A stretch of DNA of 64,000 nucleotides from Serinibacter salmoneus (GTDB lineage: Bacteria; Actinomycetota; Actinomycetes; Actinomycetales; Beutenbergiaceae), in contig NZ_PDJD01000001.1 of the NCBI RefSeq assembly GCF_002563925.1, positions 620,001-684,000 of the forward strand. The letters run 5' to 3'. Numbering within the stretch: position 1 is the first letter of the stretch; each line of letters opens with the position of its first letter. A program made the position numbers and the translations under genes. Below the pieces are notes generated by a model. That model worked only from the letters and a program-made list of their open reading frames with translations, was not told the DNA's origin and searched no databases. Positions 1-9,359 of this stretch are shown here, one piece after another.

Positions 1-1
1 C

Positions 2-873
<872 letters not shown>

Positions 874-874
<1 letters not shown>

Positions 875-1611
875 TGGACCTGTGGGGCATCCGCAACTGG
901 AGCACCGCCGTCCAGCCCTACCTGGTGGAACACATCTACCTGGCGGTGATCCCCACGGTGGTCGGGGTGATCCTGGCAGTCCCGATCGGCCTGGCGTTGC
1001 ACGGCCGCCCGGCCGCTCGCAGCGTGGCCGTGGTGGTGTCCTCCGCGATCTTCACCATCCCCAGTCTCGCCCTGTTCGTGGTGCTCCCGGGATTGATCGG
1101 CACGCAGGTGCTGGACCCACTGAACGTGATCATCGCGCTGTCGCTGTACACCCTGGCGCTCTCGGTGCGGAACACCTTCGAGGCGCTCGACGCCGTCCCG
1201 CAGGTGACGCGGGAGGCGGCGGAGGCCATCGGGTACTCCAGGCTGGGGCGGACGGCCGCGGTCGACCTGCCGCTGGCGGTGCCGGTCCTCACCGCCGGCA
1301 CCCGCGTGGTGGCGGTCACGAACGTCTCGATGGTCTCGGTCGGTGCGGTCATCGGGATCGGTGGGCTCGGCCAGCTCTTCACCTCCGGCTACCAGCGCAA
1401 CTTCCCCGAGCAGATCCTCACCGGCATGGTGCTGATCCTCATCCTCGCCATCATCTTCGACCGGCTGATCGCCCTGCTCGGGCGTGCGCTGACGCCGTGG
1501 ATCCGCGGCTCGAGCATGGCGTCCTCACAGCGTCGGCTGCGCCGCCTCGCACGGGAGATCCCCGGCTCCGCGAGCCTGCGGGAGGCCGCCGATGCCCCGG
1601 GAGGTCGCTGA
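874..1611 (+). CDS. Osmolyte ABC importer permease 1 (OpuCB/ProW type)
   Basis: This 245-residue integral membrane permease is a BPD_transp_1-type subunit of a betaine/choline-family importer. It has about five or six hydrophobic segments and the cytoplasmic EAA-like loop that docks on the ATPase (EAAEAIGYSRLGRTAAVDLPLAVP, around residues 111-134, shown here only as a landmark). The conserved FTIPSLALF stretch near residue 64 is typical of OpuCB/ProW. The ATG overlaps the preceding stop by one base, and its own TGA overlaps the next ATG in the same way, so the three genes form a tightly coupled operon. The charged C-terminal tail (about 35 residues rich in Arg) is cytoplasmic. Substrate specificity cannot be read from the permease alone. 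Confidence 0.92.
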
Positions 1612-2324
1612 TGTTCGCTGACTTCGCCGCCTATCTCGCCGACGGCGCGAACTGGGTCGGCCCGAACGGCATCACCACCCGCGTGCTGCAGCACCTCTAC
1701 TACACCGTGCTCGCCCTCGGCATCGGCGCCCTGATCGCGGTGCCCGCCGGCATGGTGATCGGGCACACCGGCCGCGGGGAGGGGCTCGTGGTGGGGCTCG
1801 CGAACACCATGCGTGCGCTGCCGAGCCTCGGGCTGATGACGCTGCTGGTGCTGCTCATCCCCTCCACGCTGATCCCCCCGATCACGGCGCTGGTGGCGCT
1901 CGCGGTGCCCCCACTGCTGGCGGGGGTGTACGCCGGCATCGCGAACGTGGACCGCACCGTGGTGGACGCGGCGCGCGCCATGGGGATGTCCCCCTGGCAG
2001 GTGCTGTGGCGCGTGGAGGTGCCCAACGCCATGCCGCTGATCATCGGGGGGCTGCGCGGCGCGACCCTGCAGGTGGTGGCCACCGCCACGATCGCCGCGT
2101 TCGTGAACCTGGGCGGTCTGGGCCGGTACATCTTCGACGGGTTGGCGCTGTACGACTACACCCGGGTGCTGGTCGGCGCGGTGCTCGTGACGGCGCTGGC
2201 GCTCGTGCTGGACGGTCTGCTGGCGCTGCTGGTGCGCCTGGTGCAGCCAGGCACCGGGAGGCTGGCGTTGCGCGACCCCGCACTCCAGGAGGCCATCGAC
2301 GAGCGGGCTGCCGTCGCCCGCTGA
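1611..2324 (+). CDS. Osmolyte ABC importer permease 2 (OpuCD/ProW type)
   Basis: This 237-residue permease is the second membrane half of the same importer. It shows five to six transmembrane stretches, the family motif MRALPSLGLMTLL near residue 65 and the EAA-type loop DAARAMGMSPWQVLWRVEVP near residues 118-137. Two non-identical permeases flanking one ATPase are the usual OpuC arrangement, but OpuC operons normally also carry a lipoprotein substrate-binding protein next to the permeases. None is found downstream: the next gene is a convergent exonuclease. The binding protein must lie upstream of the window or elsewhere. The ATG is fixed by the one-base TGATG overlap with permease 1. Confidence 0.92.
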   Translation: MFADFAAYLADGANWVGPNGITTRVLQHLYYTVLALGIGALIAVPAGMVIGHTGRGEGLVVGLANTMRALPSLGLMTLLVLLIPSTLIPPITALVALAVPPLLAGVYAGIANVDRTVVDAARAMGMSPWQVLWRVEVPNAMPLIIGGLRGATLQVVATATIAAFVNLGGLGRYIFDGLALYDYTRVLVGAVLVTALALVLDGLLALLVRLVQPGTGRLALRDPALQEAIDERAAVAR

Positions 2325-2328
2325 GTGA

Positions 2329-2352
2329 GTCGGCAGTGACGTCACCGCCGAC
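2329..2352. terminator. Near-perfect 24-bp palindrome after the importer operon
   Basis: Starting 5 bases after the permease stop codon, the arms GTCGGC and GCCGAC enclose the palindromic core GTGACGTCAC, with a single mismatched pair in 12. It can fold into a strong hairpin but has no T-tract. It lies between convergent genes, so a bidirectional terminator is the simplest reading; a protein-binding site is possible. Confidence 0.5.
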
Positions 2353-2439
2353 GCGGATCAGGGGCGAGCGGCGTCGCGCACCAGGGTGACCGCTTCCTCC
2401 ACCGTGAGGCCCAGGCGACGGACGTGTTCGAGACAGTGG

Positions 2440-3309
2440 TCATCCGGCGGCCCGCGCCGCACTGCTCTCGCGGGCCCCTGCGGTCTGAGCCCCCGCGACC
2501 CCTGCGGCCTGCGTCCCTGCGGCCTGGTCAACCCGGTGCGCGATCGCCGCGGCGCGGGCCCTCGCGACGATGTCGGCGATCGTGGCCTCGTCCAGGGCGT
2601 ACTCGCCCTGTGTGGGCCAGCTCCCGTCGGCGGGCGGGCGTTCGTACCCGTTCGCCTGGAGCCACTCGTTGAAGGAGCGTGCCCACGCGAAGTGGGCCCG
2701 GATCTGCCGCTCGTGCATGGAGCTCAACGGCACCTGCGCGAGCTCGGGGAACCGGGCGATCATGGCCCGCAGCACGTCCAGGGTCGCCTCCACGTCCACG
2801 TCGGCGGCGTGCAGGTCACCGGAAGCCACCACCCGGTAGTGCTCCGACAGCGCTCCCAGGGTGCGCTTGCCGGGGCGGTAGCGGTCCAGCGCCCGGTCCA
2901 GCACGAGGGGGTCGACGGCGGGTCCGGGTGCCCGGCCCAGCCGGTCGGTGACGGTCGGCAGCCCGTGCCGCGCCAGCTCGTACTCCAGGATCGTCAGGTC
3001 GAAGGCGGCGTTGAAGGCCACCACGGGGACGCCGTCGGCCATCGCACCGGCGATCGCGGTGGCGACCTCCTCCAGCACCTCGGTGGGCGGTCGACCGTGG
3101 GCGCGCGCGTACTCGGTGGTGATGCCGTGGATCGCGCTCGCACCCTCCGGGATCTCCACCCCGGGGTCGATCAACCAGGTGCGGGTGCGGGAGAGTCCCG
3201 TGAGGCCATCGCGCATCACGAGCGCGGCGGTGACGATGCGGTCCCTCGAGGTGTCCACACCCGTGGTCTCGGTGTCGAAGCCCAACAGTCGGCCGCTCGT
3301 CCAGGTCAT
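2440..3309 (-). CDS. DEDDh 3'-5' exonuclease (DnaQ/Pol III epsilon-like)
   Basis: This is a predicted single-strand-preferring 3'-5' exonuclease of the DnaQ fold, 289 residues. The DEDDh catalytic set is visible: Asp and Glu in FDTETTG near residue 9, the second Asp in FNAAFDLT near 103 and the His and final Asp in HAADVD near 160. A ~100-residue C-terminal extension with helical, Ala-rich sequence follows the catalytic domain. The start MTW was chosen because GGTGGGG precedes the ATG and conserved sequence begins immediately after it; the open frame runs much further upstream but is not supported. It stands alone, divergent from guaB3. Stand-alone proteins of this kind act in repair or RNA/DNA processing; the exact role is not determinable here. 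Confidence 0.88.
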   Translation of the reverse strand: MTWTSGRLLGFDTETTGVDTSRDRIVTAALVMRDGLTGLSRTRTWLIDPGVEIPEGASAIHGITTEYARAHGRPPTEVLEEVATAIAGAMADGVPVVAFNAAFDLTILEYELARHGLPTVTDRLGRAPGPAVDPLVLDRALDRYRPGKRTLGALSEHYRVVASGDLHAADVDVEATLDVLRAMIARFPELAQVPLSSMHERQIRAHFAWARSFNEWLQANGYERPPADGSWPTQGEYALDEATIADIVARARAAAIAHRVDQAAGTQAAGVAGAQTAGARESSAARAAG

Positions 3310-3369
3310 GTCCCCACCATGCCAGGTGCCTCCGACATCCACCCGCCGCGCACGCCGCGCCCTACCCAC

Positions 3370-3375
3370 TAGCCT
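3370..3375 (+). promoter_or_regulatory. -10 box of guaB3, leaderless type
   Basis: TAGCCT is followed after 6 bases by the GTG start at 3382 and no Shine-Dalgarno sequence fits between, so transcription probably begins at the start codon itself. Confidence 0.5.
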
Positions 3376-3381
3376 GGTGGG

Positions 3382-4506
3382 GTGAGCAACGAGATCGAGA
3401 TCGGCAAGGGCAAGCAGGGGCGTCGCGCCTACACCTTCGATGACATCGCCGTCGTCCCCTCCCGGCGCACCCGCACCCCCGGCGACGTCTCGGTCTCCTG
3501 GCAGATCGACGCCTACCAGGTGGAGATGCCGGTGGTCGCCGCACCGATGGACTCCGTCATGTCCCCGGCCACGGCGATCGAGCTCGGTCGCCTCGGCGGG
3601 ATCGGTGTGCTGGACCTCGAGGGACTGTGGACCCGGTACGAGGACCCCGAACCGCTGCTCGCGGAGATCGCCACGATCCCCTCCGGGGACGTGATCCGCC
3701 GGATGCAGGAGCTCTACGCCGCGCCGATCGTGCCGGAACTCATCACCGAGCGGATCCGGGAGATCCGCGCCGCCGGCGTGACCGTGGCCGGCGCCCTCAC
3801 CCCGCAGCGCACCCAGGAGTACTCCGACACGGTGCTCGCCGCCGGGGTGGACCTGTTCGTGATCCGCGGCACCACGGTCTCCGCCGAGCACGTCTCCAAC
3901 ACCGCCGAGCCGCTGAACCTCAAGCGCTTCATCTACGAGCTGGACGTGCCGGTGATCGTGGGCGGCGCCGCGACCTACACGGCCGCCCTGCACCTGATGC
4001 GCACCGGCGCCGCCGGCGTCCTGGTCGGCTTCGGCGGCGGGGCCGCCCACACCACCCGCACGAGCCTGGGCATCCACGCCCCGATGGCCACCGCGGTGGC
4101 CGACGTCGCTGCCGCGCGCCGGGACTACCTGGACGAGTCCGGCGGCCGCTACGTCCACGTGATCGCCGACGGCAGCGTGAGCCGCAGCGGTGACATCGTC
4201 AAGGCGATCGCGTGCGGCGCCGACGCGGTGATGCTCGGGGCGGCGCTCGCGCGCTCGACCGAGGCTCCCGGCCGTGGCTGGCACTGGGGCCCGGAGGCGC
4301 ACCACCCCGACCTCCCGCGAGGCGACCGTGTGCGTGTGGGCACCGTCGGGTCGATGGAGGAGATCCTGCACGGCCCCGGCGGGCGACCGGACGGCACCCT
4401 GAACATGATCGGCGCGCTGCGCCGCGCGATGGCCACGACCGGGTTCTCCGACGTCAAGGAGTTCCAGCGGGTCGAGGTCGTCCTCAGCCCGTACGCGCCG
4501 CGCTGA
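3382..4506 (+). CDS. guaB3: GuaB3 family IMP dehydrogenase/GMP reductase-related protein
   Basis: This 374-residue TIM-barrel protein belongs to the IMPDH/GMPR family but to the CBS-less GuaB3 branch common in actinobacteria. It starts with the usual YTFDDIAVVPSRRT segment and keeps the NAD/purine-binding stretches VIVGGAATY, YVHVIADGSVSRSGD and IACGADAVMLGAALA. At the place where classical IMPDH/GMPR have the catalytic cysteine (consensus G-G-S-x-C-T-T), this protein reads GGGAAHTTR, so no Cys is present. Classical IMPDH chemistry is therefore doubtful. The C-terminal LNMIGALRRAMATTGFSDVKEFQ is family-typical. guaA lies 16 kb away, so purine metabolism is a plausible but unproven context. 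It is followed after 17 bases by a DUF4190-like membrane protein gene. Confidence 0.9.
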   Translation: MSNEIEIGKGKQGRRAYTFDDIAVVPSRRTRTPGDVSVSWQIDAYQVEMPVVAAPMDSVMSPATAIELGRLGGIGVLDLEGLWTRYEDPEPLLAEIATIPSGDVIRRMQELYAAPIVPELITERIREIRAAGVTVAGALTPQRTQEYSDTVLAAGVDLFVIRGTTVSAEHVSNTAEPLNLKRFIYELDVPVIVGGAATYTAALHLMRTGAAGVLVGFGGGAAHTTRTSLGIHAPMATAVADVAAARRDYLDESGGRYVHVIADGSVSRSGDIVKAIACGADAVMLGAALARSTEAPGRGWHWGPEAHHPDLPRGDRVRVGTVGSMEEILHGPGGRPDGTLNMIGALRRAMATTGFSDVKEFQRVEVVLSPYAPR

Positions 4507-4523
4507 CAACCAGGAGGGGGACC

Positions 4524-5384
4524 ATGAGCGATCCGAACCACCCGGGACACGGGCCGGGGCGTAACCCGAACGATCCGCCGCCGTACCCCTCGACGAGCGG
4601 CACGCCGTGGGGGACGACGGCGAACGGCGACTCGGCCTCGTCCTCGCCAGGTGAAGGCGGGCAGCCGCCGTACTCCTCGCCGTACCCCGGCACGTCGCCG
4701 ACTGGGGCGCAGGCTGCGGGTTCGGGCGGCGGCTACCCATGGGGGGCGCCCGCTGGCGCCGGCGAGAGCCCGTACGCGGCTGCGGGGCAGGGCTATCCGC
4801 CCGGGGGGCAGCCGGAGCAGCAGTATGCGGTGCCGCAGTATCCGGGCCAGCAGTATCCGGGCCAGCAGTATGCGGCGCCGCAGTACATGGGGCCGCAATA
4901 CACGGGGCCGCAGCGGGAGTGGGACGGTGTGTCCGTCGCCGCATTCGTGACGGCGCTCCTTGGGCTCATGATCGTGCCTCTCGTGCTCGGCATCCTCGGT
5001 CTCGGCAGGACGAGGGACGGTGTGCGGCAGGGGCGTTGGATGGCGGTCGTCGGGCTGGTGCTCGGCATCGTTCAGACCTTGTTCACGGCTGTGATCGTGG
5101 TGCTGGTCGCCATCGGGTTCTTCACCGCGCTCGAGGACAGTCGCACCGGGAGTTCGCTCCTCGAGGACCCCTCCTCCAGTCTCTTCGGCGATGCTCACTA
5201 CTACGGGGACGACCCCGAGCTCGACCTGTTGTGGGACTCCTGCGAGGAGGGTGACATGCTCGCCTGCGACTCCCTGTTCGAGCAGTCACCGTCCGGCTCG
5301 GAGTATGAGGAGTTCGCCGACACCTGTGGCGGGCTCACCGACGGTGGCATCTGGTGCGAGGAGGCGTTCGCCGGTAACGCCTGA
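4524..5384 (+). CDS. Pro/Gln/Tyr-rich DUF4190-like membrane protein
   Basis: This is a 286-residue protein of unknown function. Residues 1-130 are low complexity, rich in Pro, Gly, Gln and Tyr, with short repeats of the form PQYPGQQYPGQQYA around 100-130. Two hydrophobic segments follow (SVAAFVTALLGLMIVPLVLGILGL, about 138-161, and a second near 174-200), separated by a basic loop with GRTRDGVRQGRWMAVVGLVLG that resembles the DUF4190 signature. The acidic C-terminal domain carries six cysteines in about 60 residues and would be extracytoplasmic, so disulfides are likely. AGGAGGGGG at 4512 supports the ATG at 4524. Such proline-rich plus two-helix proteins are widespread and uncharacterised in actinobacteria. 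Confidence 0.85.
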   Translation: MSDPNHPGHGPGRNPNDPPPYPSTSGTPWGTTANGDSASSSPGEGGQPPYSSPYPGTSPTGAQAAGSGGGYPWGAPAGAGESPYAAAGQGYPPGGQPEQQYAVPQYPGQQYPGQQYAAPQYMGPQYTGPQREWDGVSVAAFVTALLGLMIVPLVLGILGLGRTRDGVRQGRWMAVVGLVLGIVQTLFTAVIVVLVAIGFFTALEDSRTGSSLLEDPSSSLFGDAHYYGDDPELDLLWDSCEEGDMLACDSLFEQSPSGSEYEEFADTCGGLTDGGIWCEEAFAGNA

Positions 5385-5504
5385 ACCCACCAGGGCCCGA
5401 GCAGGGCACAGCCAGGTCGATGCCCCTGCCGGCGTGGTCACCGCACGCGCCGCCCGAGGCTGGCAGACTGACATCAGGACCCCACCACACCGCGAAGGAG
5501 CGCC

Positions 5505-6914
5505 ATGTCCATGCCCGCTGATGAGCAGCAGTACCGCATCGAGCACGACACGATGGGGGAGGTGCGCGTCCCCAGGGACGCCGCCTACGCCGCGCAGACC
5601 CAGCGCGCGGTGGAGAACTTCCCCATCTCCGATCACACCATCGCCGCCCACCACATCGCCGCCCTCGCGCAGATCAAGAAGGCCGCGGCCCGCGCCAACA
5701 ATGAGCTCGGGGTGCTGGAGGACGACGTCGCAGCCGCCATCATCGGCGCAGCGGACCGCGTGATCTCGGGGGAGTTCGACGACCACTTCCCGATCGACGT
5801 GTTCCAGACCGGTTCGGGCACCTCCTCGAACATGAACACCAACGAGGTCATCGCCACCCTCGCCAGCCGCGCCCTGGGTCGCCAGGTACATCCCAACGAC
5901 CACGTCAACGCCTCCCAGTCCAGCAACGACGTCTTCCCCTCCTCGATCCACGTGGCGGCGCTCGAGGCCGCCACCACGGTCCTCATCCCGGGCCTGGAGA
6001 CCCTCGCGGCGTCCCTGGAGGCCAAGGCGAGCGAGTTCGCCGATGTGGTGAAGTCCGGACGCACCCACCTCATGGACGCCACCCCGGTGATGCTCGGCCA
6101 GGAGTTCGCCGGGTACGCCACCCAGATCCGCTACGGGATCGCTCGGGTCACCGCCACCCTGGGGCGACTGGCCGAGCTCCCCCAGGGCGGCACCGCGGTG
6201 GGGACGGGAATCAACACACCGGCCGGCTTCCCGCAGAAGGTCATCGCCTACGTGGCCGAGCAGACCGGACTGCCTGTGGTGGAGGCCACCGACCACTTCG
6301 AGGCGCAGGGCGCGATGGACTCCTTCGTGGAGACCTCCGGCGCGATCCGCACGGTGGCGGTGTCCCTGGTGAAGATCTGCAACGACCTGCGCTGGATGGG
6401 CTCCGGTCCGCTCACGGGGCTCGCGGAGATCGCGCTGCCGGACCTGCAACCCGGCTCCTCGATCATGCCCGGCAAGGTGAACCCGGTGCTGCCGGAGGCC
6501 ACCCTGCAGGTGTGCGCGCAGGTGATCGGGAACGACGCCACGATCGCGTTCGCCGGCACCACCGGCTCGTTCGAGCTCAACGTGATGCTGCCGGTGATGG
6601 CGCACAACCTGCTGGAGTCCATGACGCTGATGGGCAACGTCTCCCGGGTGCTCGCGCAGCGGTGTGTGGACGGCATCACCGCGAACGTGGAGCGCTGCCG
6701 TGCGCTCGCGGAGTCCTCACCCTCGATCGTGACGCCACTGAACCGGCTGATCGGGTACGAGGCCGCGGCGAAGATCGCCAAGAAGGCGGTGGCCGACGGC
6801 ACCACGATCCGCCAGGCCGTGCTCGACCTCGGCTACGTGGAGCGGGGCGAGCTCACCGAGGAGCAGCTCGATGCGGCGCTGGACGTGGCCGCGATGACCG
6901 CGCCTCGCGCCTGA
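5505..6914 (+). CDS. fumC: Fumarate hydratase class II
   Basis: This enzyme interconverts fumarate and L-malate in the TCA cycle; it is the oxygen-stable, iron-free homotetrameric form. Its 469 residues match the family length. The fumarase/aspartase signature [11 protein letters not shown] is at 317-327, and the substrate-binding stretches [14 protein letters not shown] near 104 and [14 protein letters not shown] near 130 are intact. GAAGGAG lies 4 bases before the ATG at 5505. It is followed by a stem-loop and an unrelated nitroreductase gene, so it is probably monocistronic. With sucCD, icd, mdh and aceBA elsewhere in the window it accounts for much of the TCA/glyoxylate pathway. Confidence 0.97.
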   Translation: MSMPADEQQYRIEHDTMGEVRVPRDAAYAAQTQRAVENFPISDHTIAAHHIAALAQIKKAAARANNELGVLEDDVAAAIIGAADRVISGEFDDHFPIDVFQTGSGTSSNMNTNEVIATLASRALGRQVHPNDHVNASQSSNDVFPSSIHVAALEAATTVLIPGLETLAASLEAKASEFADVVKSGRTHLMDATPVMLGQEFAGYATQIRYGIARVTATLGRLAELPQGGTAVGTGINTPAGFPQKVIAYVAEQTGLPVVEATDHFEAQGAMDSFVETSGAIRTVAVSLVKICNDLRWMGSGPLTGLAEIALPDLQPGSSIMPGKVNPVLPEATLQVCAQVIGNDATIAFAGTTGSFELNVMLPVMAHNLLESMTLMGNVSRVLAQRCVDGITANVERCRALAESSPSIVTPLNRLIGYEAAAKIAKKAVADGTTIRQAVLDLGYVERGELTEEQLDAALDVAAMTAPRA

Positions 6915-6936
6915 GCCGCGAGGCGAACCCGACACC

Positions 6937-6964
6937 GGCGCGGGCGGGACCTTCCGCCCGCGCC
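6937..6964 (+). terminator. Stem-loop after fumC
   Basis: An 11-bp perfect GC stem (GGCGCGGGCGG with CCGCCCGCGCC) encloses a 6-base loop, 23 bases past the fumC stop. There is no T-tract. Confidence 0.6.
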
Positions 6965-7031
6965 CTGGGACCCCGCGCCCCCTAGTGTGGGGAACGAACG
7001 GCGCACCACGAACCGAACCGGAGGGACTCTC

Positions 7032-8066
7032 ATGGTCGAGCGAGACCGATTGATCGCCGCGCTGGAGGACGCCACGCACGCCTCCTCCATCCACAACAGC
7101 CAGCCCTGGCGGTTCCGACTCGTGGAGGGCGGCGTGGCCGTCCACCTCGACCCGACAGTGACGCCCCGCACCGTTGACCCGGTCGGCCGATGGGCGCTCG
7201 CCTCCATCGGCGCCGTGGTCGCGAACCTCGAGTTGGCGCTCACCTCACGCACCGGGCGTGCGGTGGTCACCGAGATCACACTGGGGGACTCCATTCCCGA
7301 GGCCGCGGACCTCGCGGGCGGCGCCGCCTACGGGGAGGGACCGCTGGCGGTCATCACCCTGGGGGAGGCCGCCGAGACCACCACGGCGATGACGGCGGCC
7401 CGCCTGCACGGCGCCATCAAGGAGCGGCACACCACTCGCGGGCCGCTGCTCGGGGGCCCTCCCACCGAGGAGGAGTGGGCCGAACTGCAGGCCGCCGTGG
7501 CCTGGGCGCCGGGCATCCAGGCGACCCCGGCGAGTGAGCCGCTGGTGCGCTCCCTGCTGTCCCTGACAGCGCGCGCCGAGGATGCCCGCCAGGAGGACGA
7601 GGACTACCTCGAGGAGATCCAGAACTGGGTCGAGAACGAGGCGCCGTCCGGCACCGGGATCCCGCGCGGCGCCATCGGCGCCCCCGATGCCGAGGGGCAC
7701 GTGCCGATCCGCGACTTCACCCAGACCCCGATGGGGTCCTCGGGCGACGGGGAGGCCGTCTTCTTCGAGGACCCGCCGGCGCTGCTGGTGCTGCACGCCG
7801 CATCCGACACGCCCGTCGATCAGTTGCGCGCCGGGTACGCGATGCAGCGCGCCATGCTGGAGGCCACCGCGCTGGGCCTGGGGATCGGTGTGCTCGGCCA
7901 GGCGCTGGAGGAGCCGGACTCGCGGGCCGCGGTCGACGGCGCAGCGGAGGAGTCCTTCGGCGCGCCCGTGGTGGTGCACCAGATCCTGCGCCTGGGTCAC
8001 CCGGCCGGGACGATCACCTACGCGGCCACACCACGACGGCCCGTCACCGACCTCATCCTGGACTGA
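7032..8066 (+). CDS. Acg-like nitroreductase-fold protein
   Basis: This 344-residue protein resembles the Acg/Rv2032 group of duplicated nitroreductase-fold proteins. It has an N-terminal HASSIHNSQPWRFRL segment (residues 16-30) typical of the group and a second half ending in LEATALGLGIGVLGQALEEP and a C-terminal LRLGHP motif. In mycobacteria such proteins belong to the hypoxia/dormancy regulon and have poor or no classical nitroreductase activity; flavin binding and substrate are not demonstrable here. GGAGGG just upstream supports the ATG at 7032, and TAGTGT at 6983 is a plausible -10 giving a leader of about 40 nt. It sits alone between two terminator-like hairpins. Confidence 0.85.
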   Translation: MVERDRLIAALEDATHASSIHNSQPWRFRLVEGGVAVHLDPTVTPRTVDPVGRWALASIGAVVANLELALTSRTGRAVVTEITLGDSIPEAADLAGGAAYGEGPLAVITLGEAAETTTAMTAARLHGAIKERHTTRGPLLGGPPTEEEWAELQAAVAWAPGIQATPASEPLVRSLLSLTARAEDARQEDEDYLEEIQNWVENEAPSGTGIPRGAIGAPDAEGHVPIRDFTQTPMGSSGDGEAVFFEDPPALLVLHAASDTPVDQLRAGYAMQRAMLEATALGLGIGVLGQALEEPDSRAAVDGAAEESFGAPVVVHQILRLGHPAGTITYAATPRRPVTDLILD

Positions 8067-8098
8067 CCGACTCCCGGGTCGTCTCCCGGGCGAGCGAT

Positions 8099-8138
8099 GG
8101 CGAAGGGCCCCGATCGCACGCGATCGGGGCCCGTCGCC
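8099..8138. terminator. Strong bidirectional hairpin terminator
   Basis: A 12-bp perfect stem (8105-8116 with 8121-8132) has the loop CACG and is extended by five more pairs (GGCGA/TCGCC) after one mismatch. It lies between the converging nitroreductase and ackA genes and can stop transcription from both sides. Confidence 0.75.
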
Positions 8139-8168
8139 GTACTACCCCGGGTGAGGCAGCCGGCGTCC

Positions 8169-9353
8169 TCAGATGACGGCGAGCGTCTGCCTGGTGATCT
8201 CCAACTCCTCGTTCGTGGGGACCACGAGCACGGTCACGGGGGCGCCGTCCGGGGAGATCACGCGCGGCTCGCCGCCGCGCACCGCGTTGCGGTCGGGATC
8301 CACGTGGATGCCCCAGCCCTCCAGGCCCGCCAGGGCACCGGCGCGCACGATGTCGTCGTTCTCGCCGATCCCGGCGGTGAAGGAGATGACATCGAGCCGG
8401 CCGAGTTCGGCGTGGTAGGAGCCCACGTACTTCTTCAGCCGGAGCAGGTACACCCCGAGTGCGCGCTTGGCATCGGCATCGCCCGACGCGATCAACTCGT
8501 GCAGCTCGCGCATGTCGGTGACCCCGGACAGGCCCTTCACGCCCGACTGGCGGTTGAAGAGCACGTCGATCTGATCGATCGAGAGTCCGGCATTGCGGTG
8601 CAGGTGGAAGGCGACGGCCGGGTCGATGTCCCCGGTGCGGGTCCCCATGACCAGGCCCTCCAGCGGGGTGAGTCCCATGGAGGTGTCGATCGCGCGGCCA
8701 CCGCGCACGGCCGAGGCCGAGGCCCCGTTGCCCAGGTGCAGCACGATCTGGTTGACGGCCTCGACGTCCCGGCCGAGGAAGGCGGCCGCGGTACGGGAGA
8801 CGAACCGGTGGGAGGTGCCGTGCGCGCCGTACCTGCGGACCTGGTACTTCTCCGCGATCTCCTTCTCCAGCGCGTAGGTGGCGGCCTCCTCGGGCAGGTC
8901 GGTGAAGAACGCGGTGTCGGCCACGATGACGTGCGGCACCTGCGGCAGCAACTGGCGCGCCACCCGGATCCCGGTGAGGTTGGCCGGGTTGTGCAGCGGG
9001 GCGAGCGGGGAGAGCGCCTCGACGGCGGCCTCCGCTGCCTCATCCACGACGGTCGCCTTCAGGAACGCCGTCCCGCCGTGCACCACGCGGTGCCCGACGG
9101 CGAGGATCCCCGCATCCTGCAGCCGCGGCCCGAGCTCCTCGAACAGGGCCAGGACGGTGCGCAGGGCGGCGGCGTGGTCGGGGATCGGCAGCTGGCGAGT
9201 GGTCTTCTCGCCGCCGACCTCGTGCTTGACGTTCGAGAGGTCCTCACCGACGCGGTCGATCAATCCGGTGGCCAGTGCCACCTCGGAGTCGGCGTCCACC
9301 AGCTGGTACTTCAGCGAGGAGGACCCCGAGTTGAGAACGAGGACGGAACCCAT
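8169..9353 (-). CDS. ackA: Acetate kinase
   Basis: AckA transfers phosphate between acetyl-phosphate and ADP, making ATP and acetate (reversible, cytosolic). The 394 residues match the family. The N-terminal signature VLNSGSSSLKYQL starts at residue 5, and GAHGTSHRFVSR and HLGNGASASAVRGGRAIDTSMG, which line the acetate and nucleotide sites, are intact. pta lies immediately upstream with only 6 bases between its stop and this ATG, and xfp precedes pta on the same strand, so acetyl-phosphate can come from either phosphotransacetylase or phosphoketolase. A strong hairpin closes the operon at 8099-8138. Confidence 0.97.
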   Translation of the reverse strand: MGSVLVLNSGSSSLKYQLVDADSEVALATGLIDRVGEDLSNVKHEVGGEKTTRQLPIPDHAAALRTVLALFEELGPRLQDAGILAVGHRVVHGGTAFLKATVVDEAAEAAVEALSPLAPLHNPANLTGIRVARQLLPQVPHVIVADTAFFTDLPEEAATYALEKEIAEKYQVRRYGAHGTSHRFVSRTAAAFLGRDVEAVNQIVLHLGNGASASAVRGGRAIDTSMGLTPLEGLVMGTRTGDIDPAVAFHLHRNAGLSIDQIDVLFNRQSGVKGLSGVTDMRELHELIASGDADAKRALGVYLLRLKKYVGSYHAELGRLDVISFTAGIGENDDIVRAGALAGLEGWGIHVDPDRNAVRGGEPRVISPDGAPVTVLVVPTNEELEITRQTLAVI

Positions 9354-9359
9354 GCTTCT

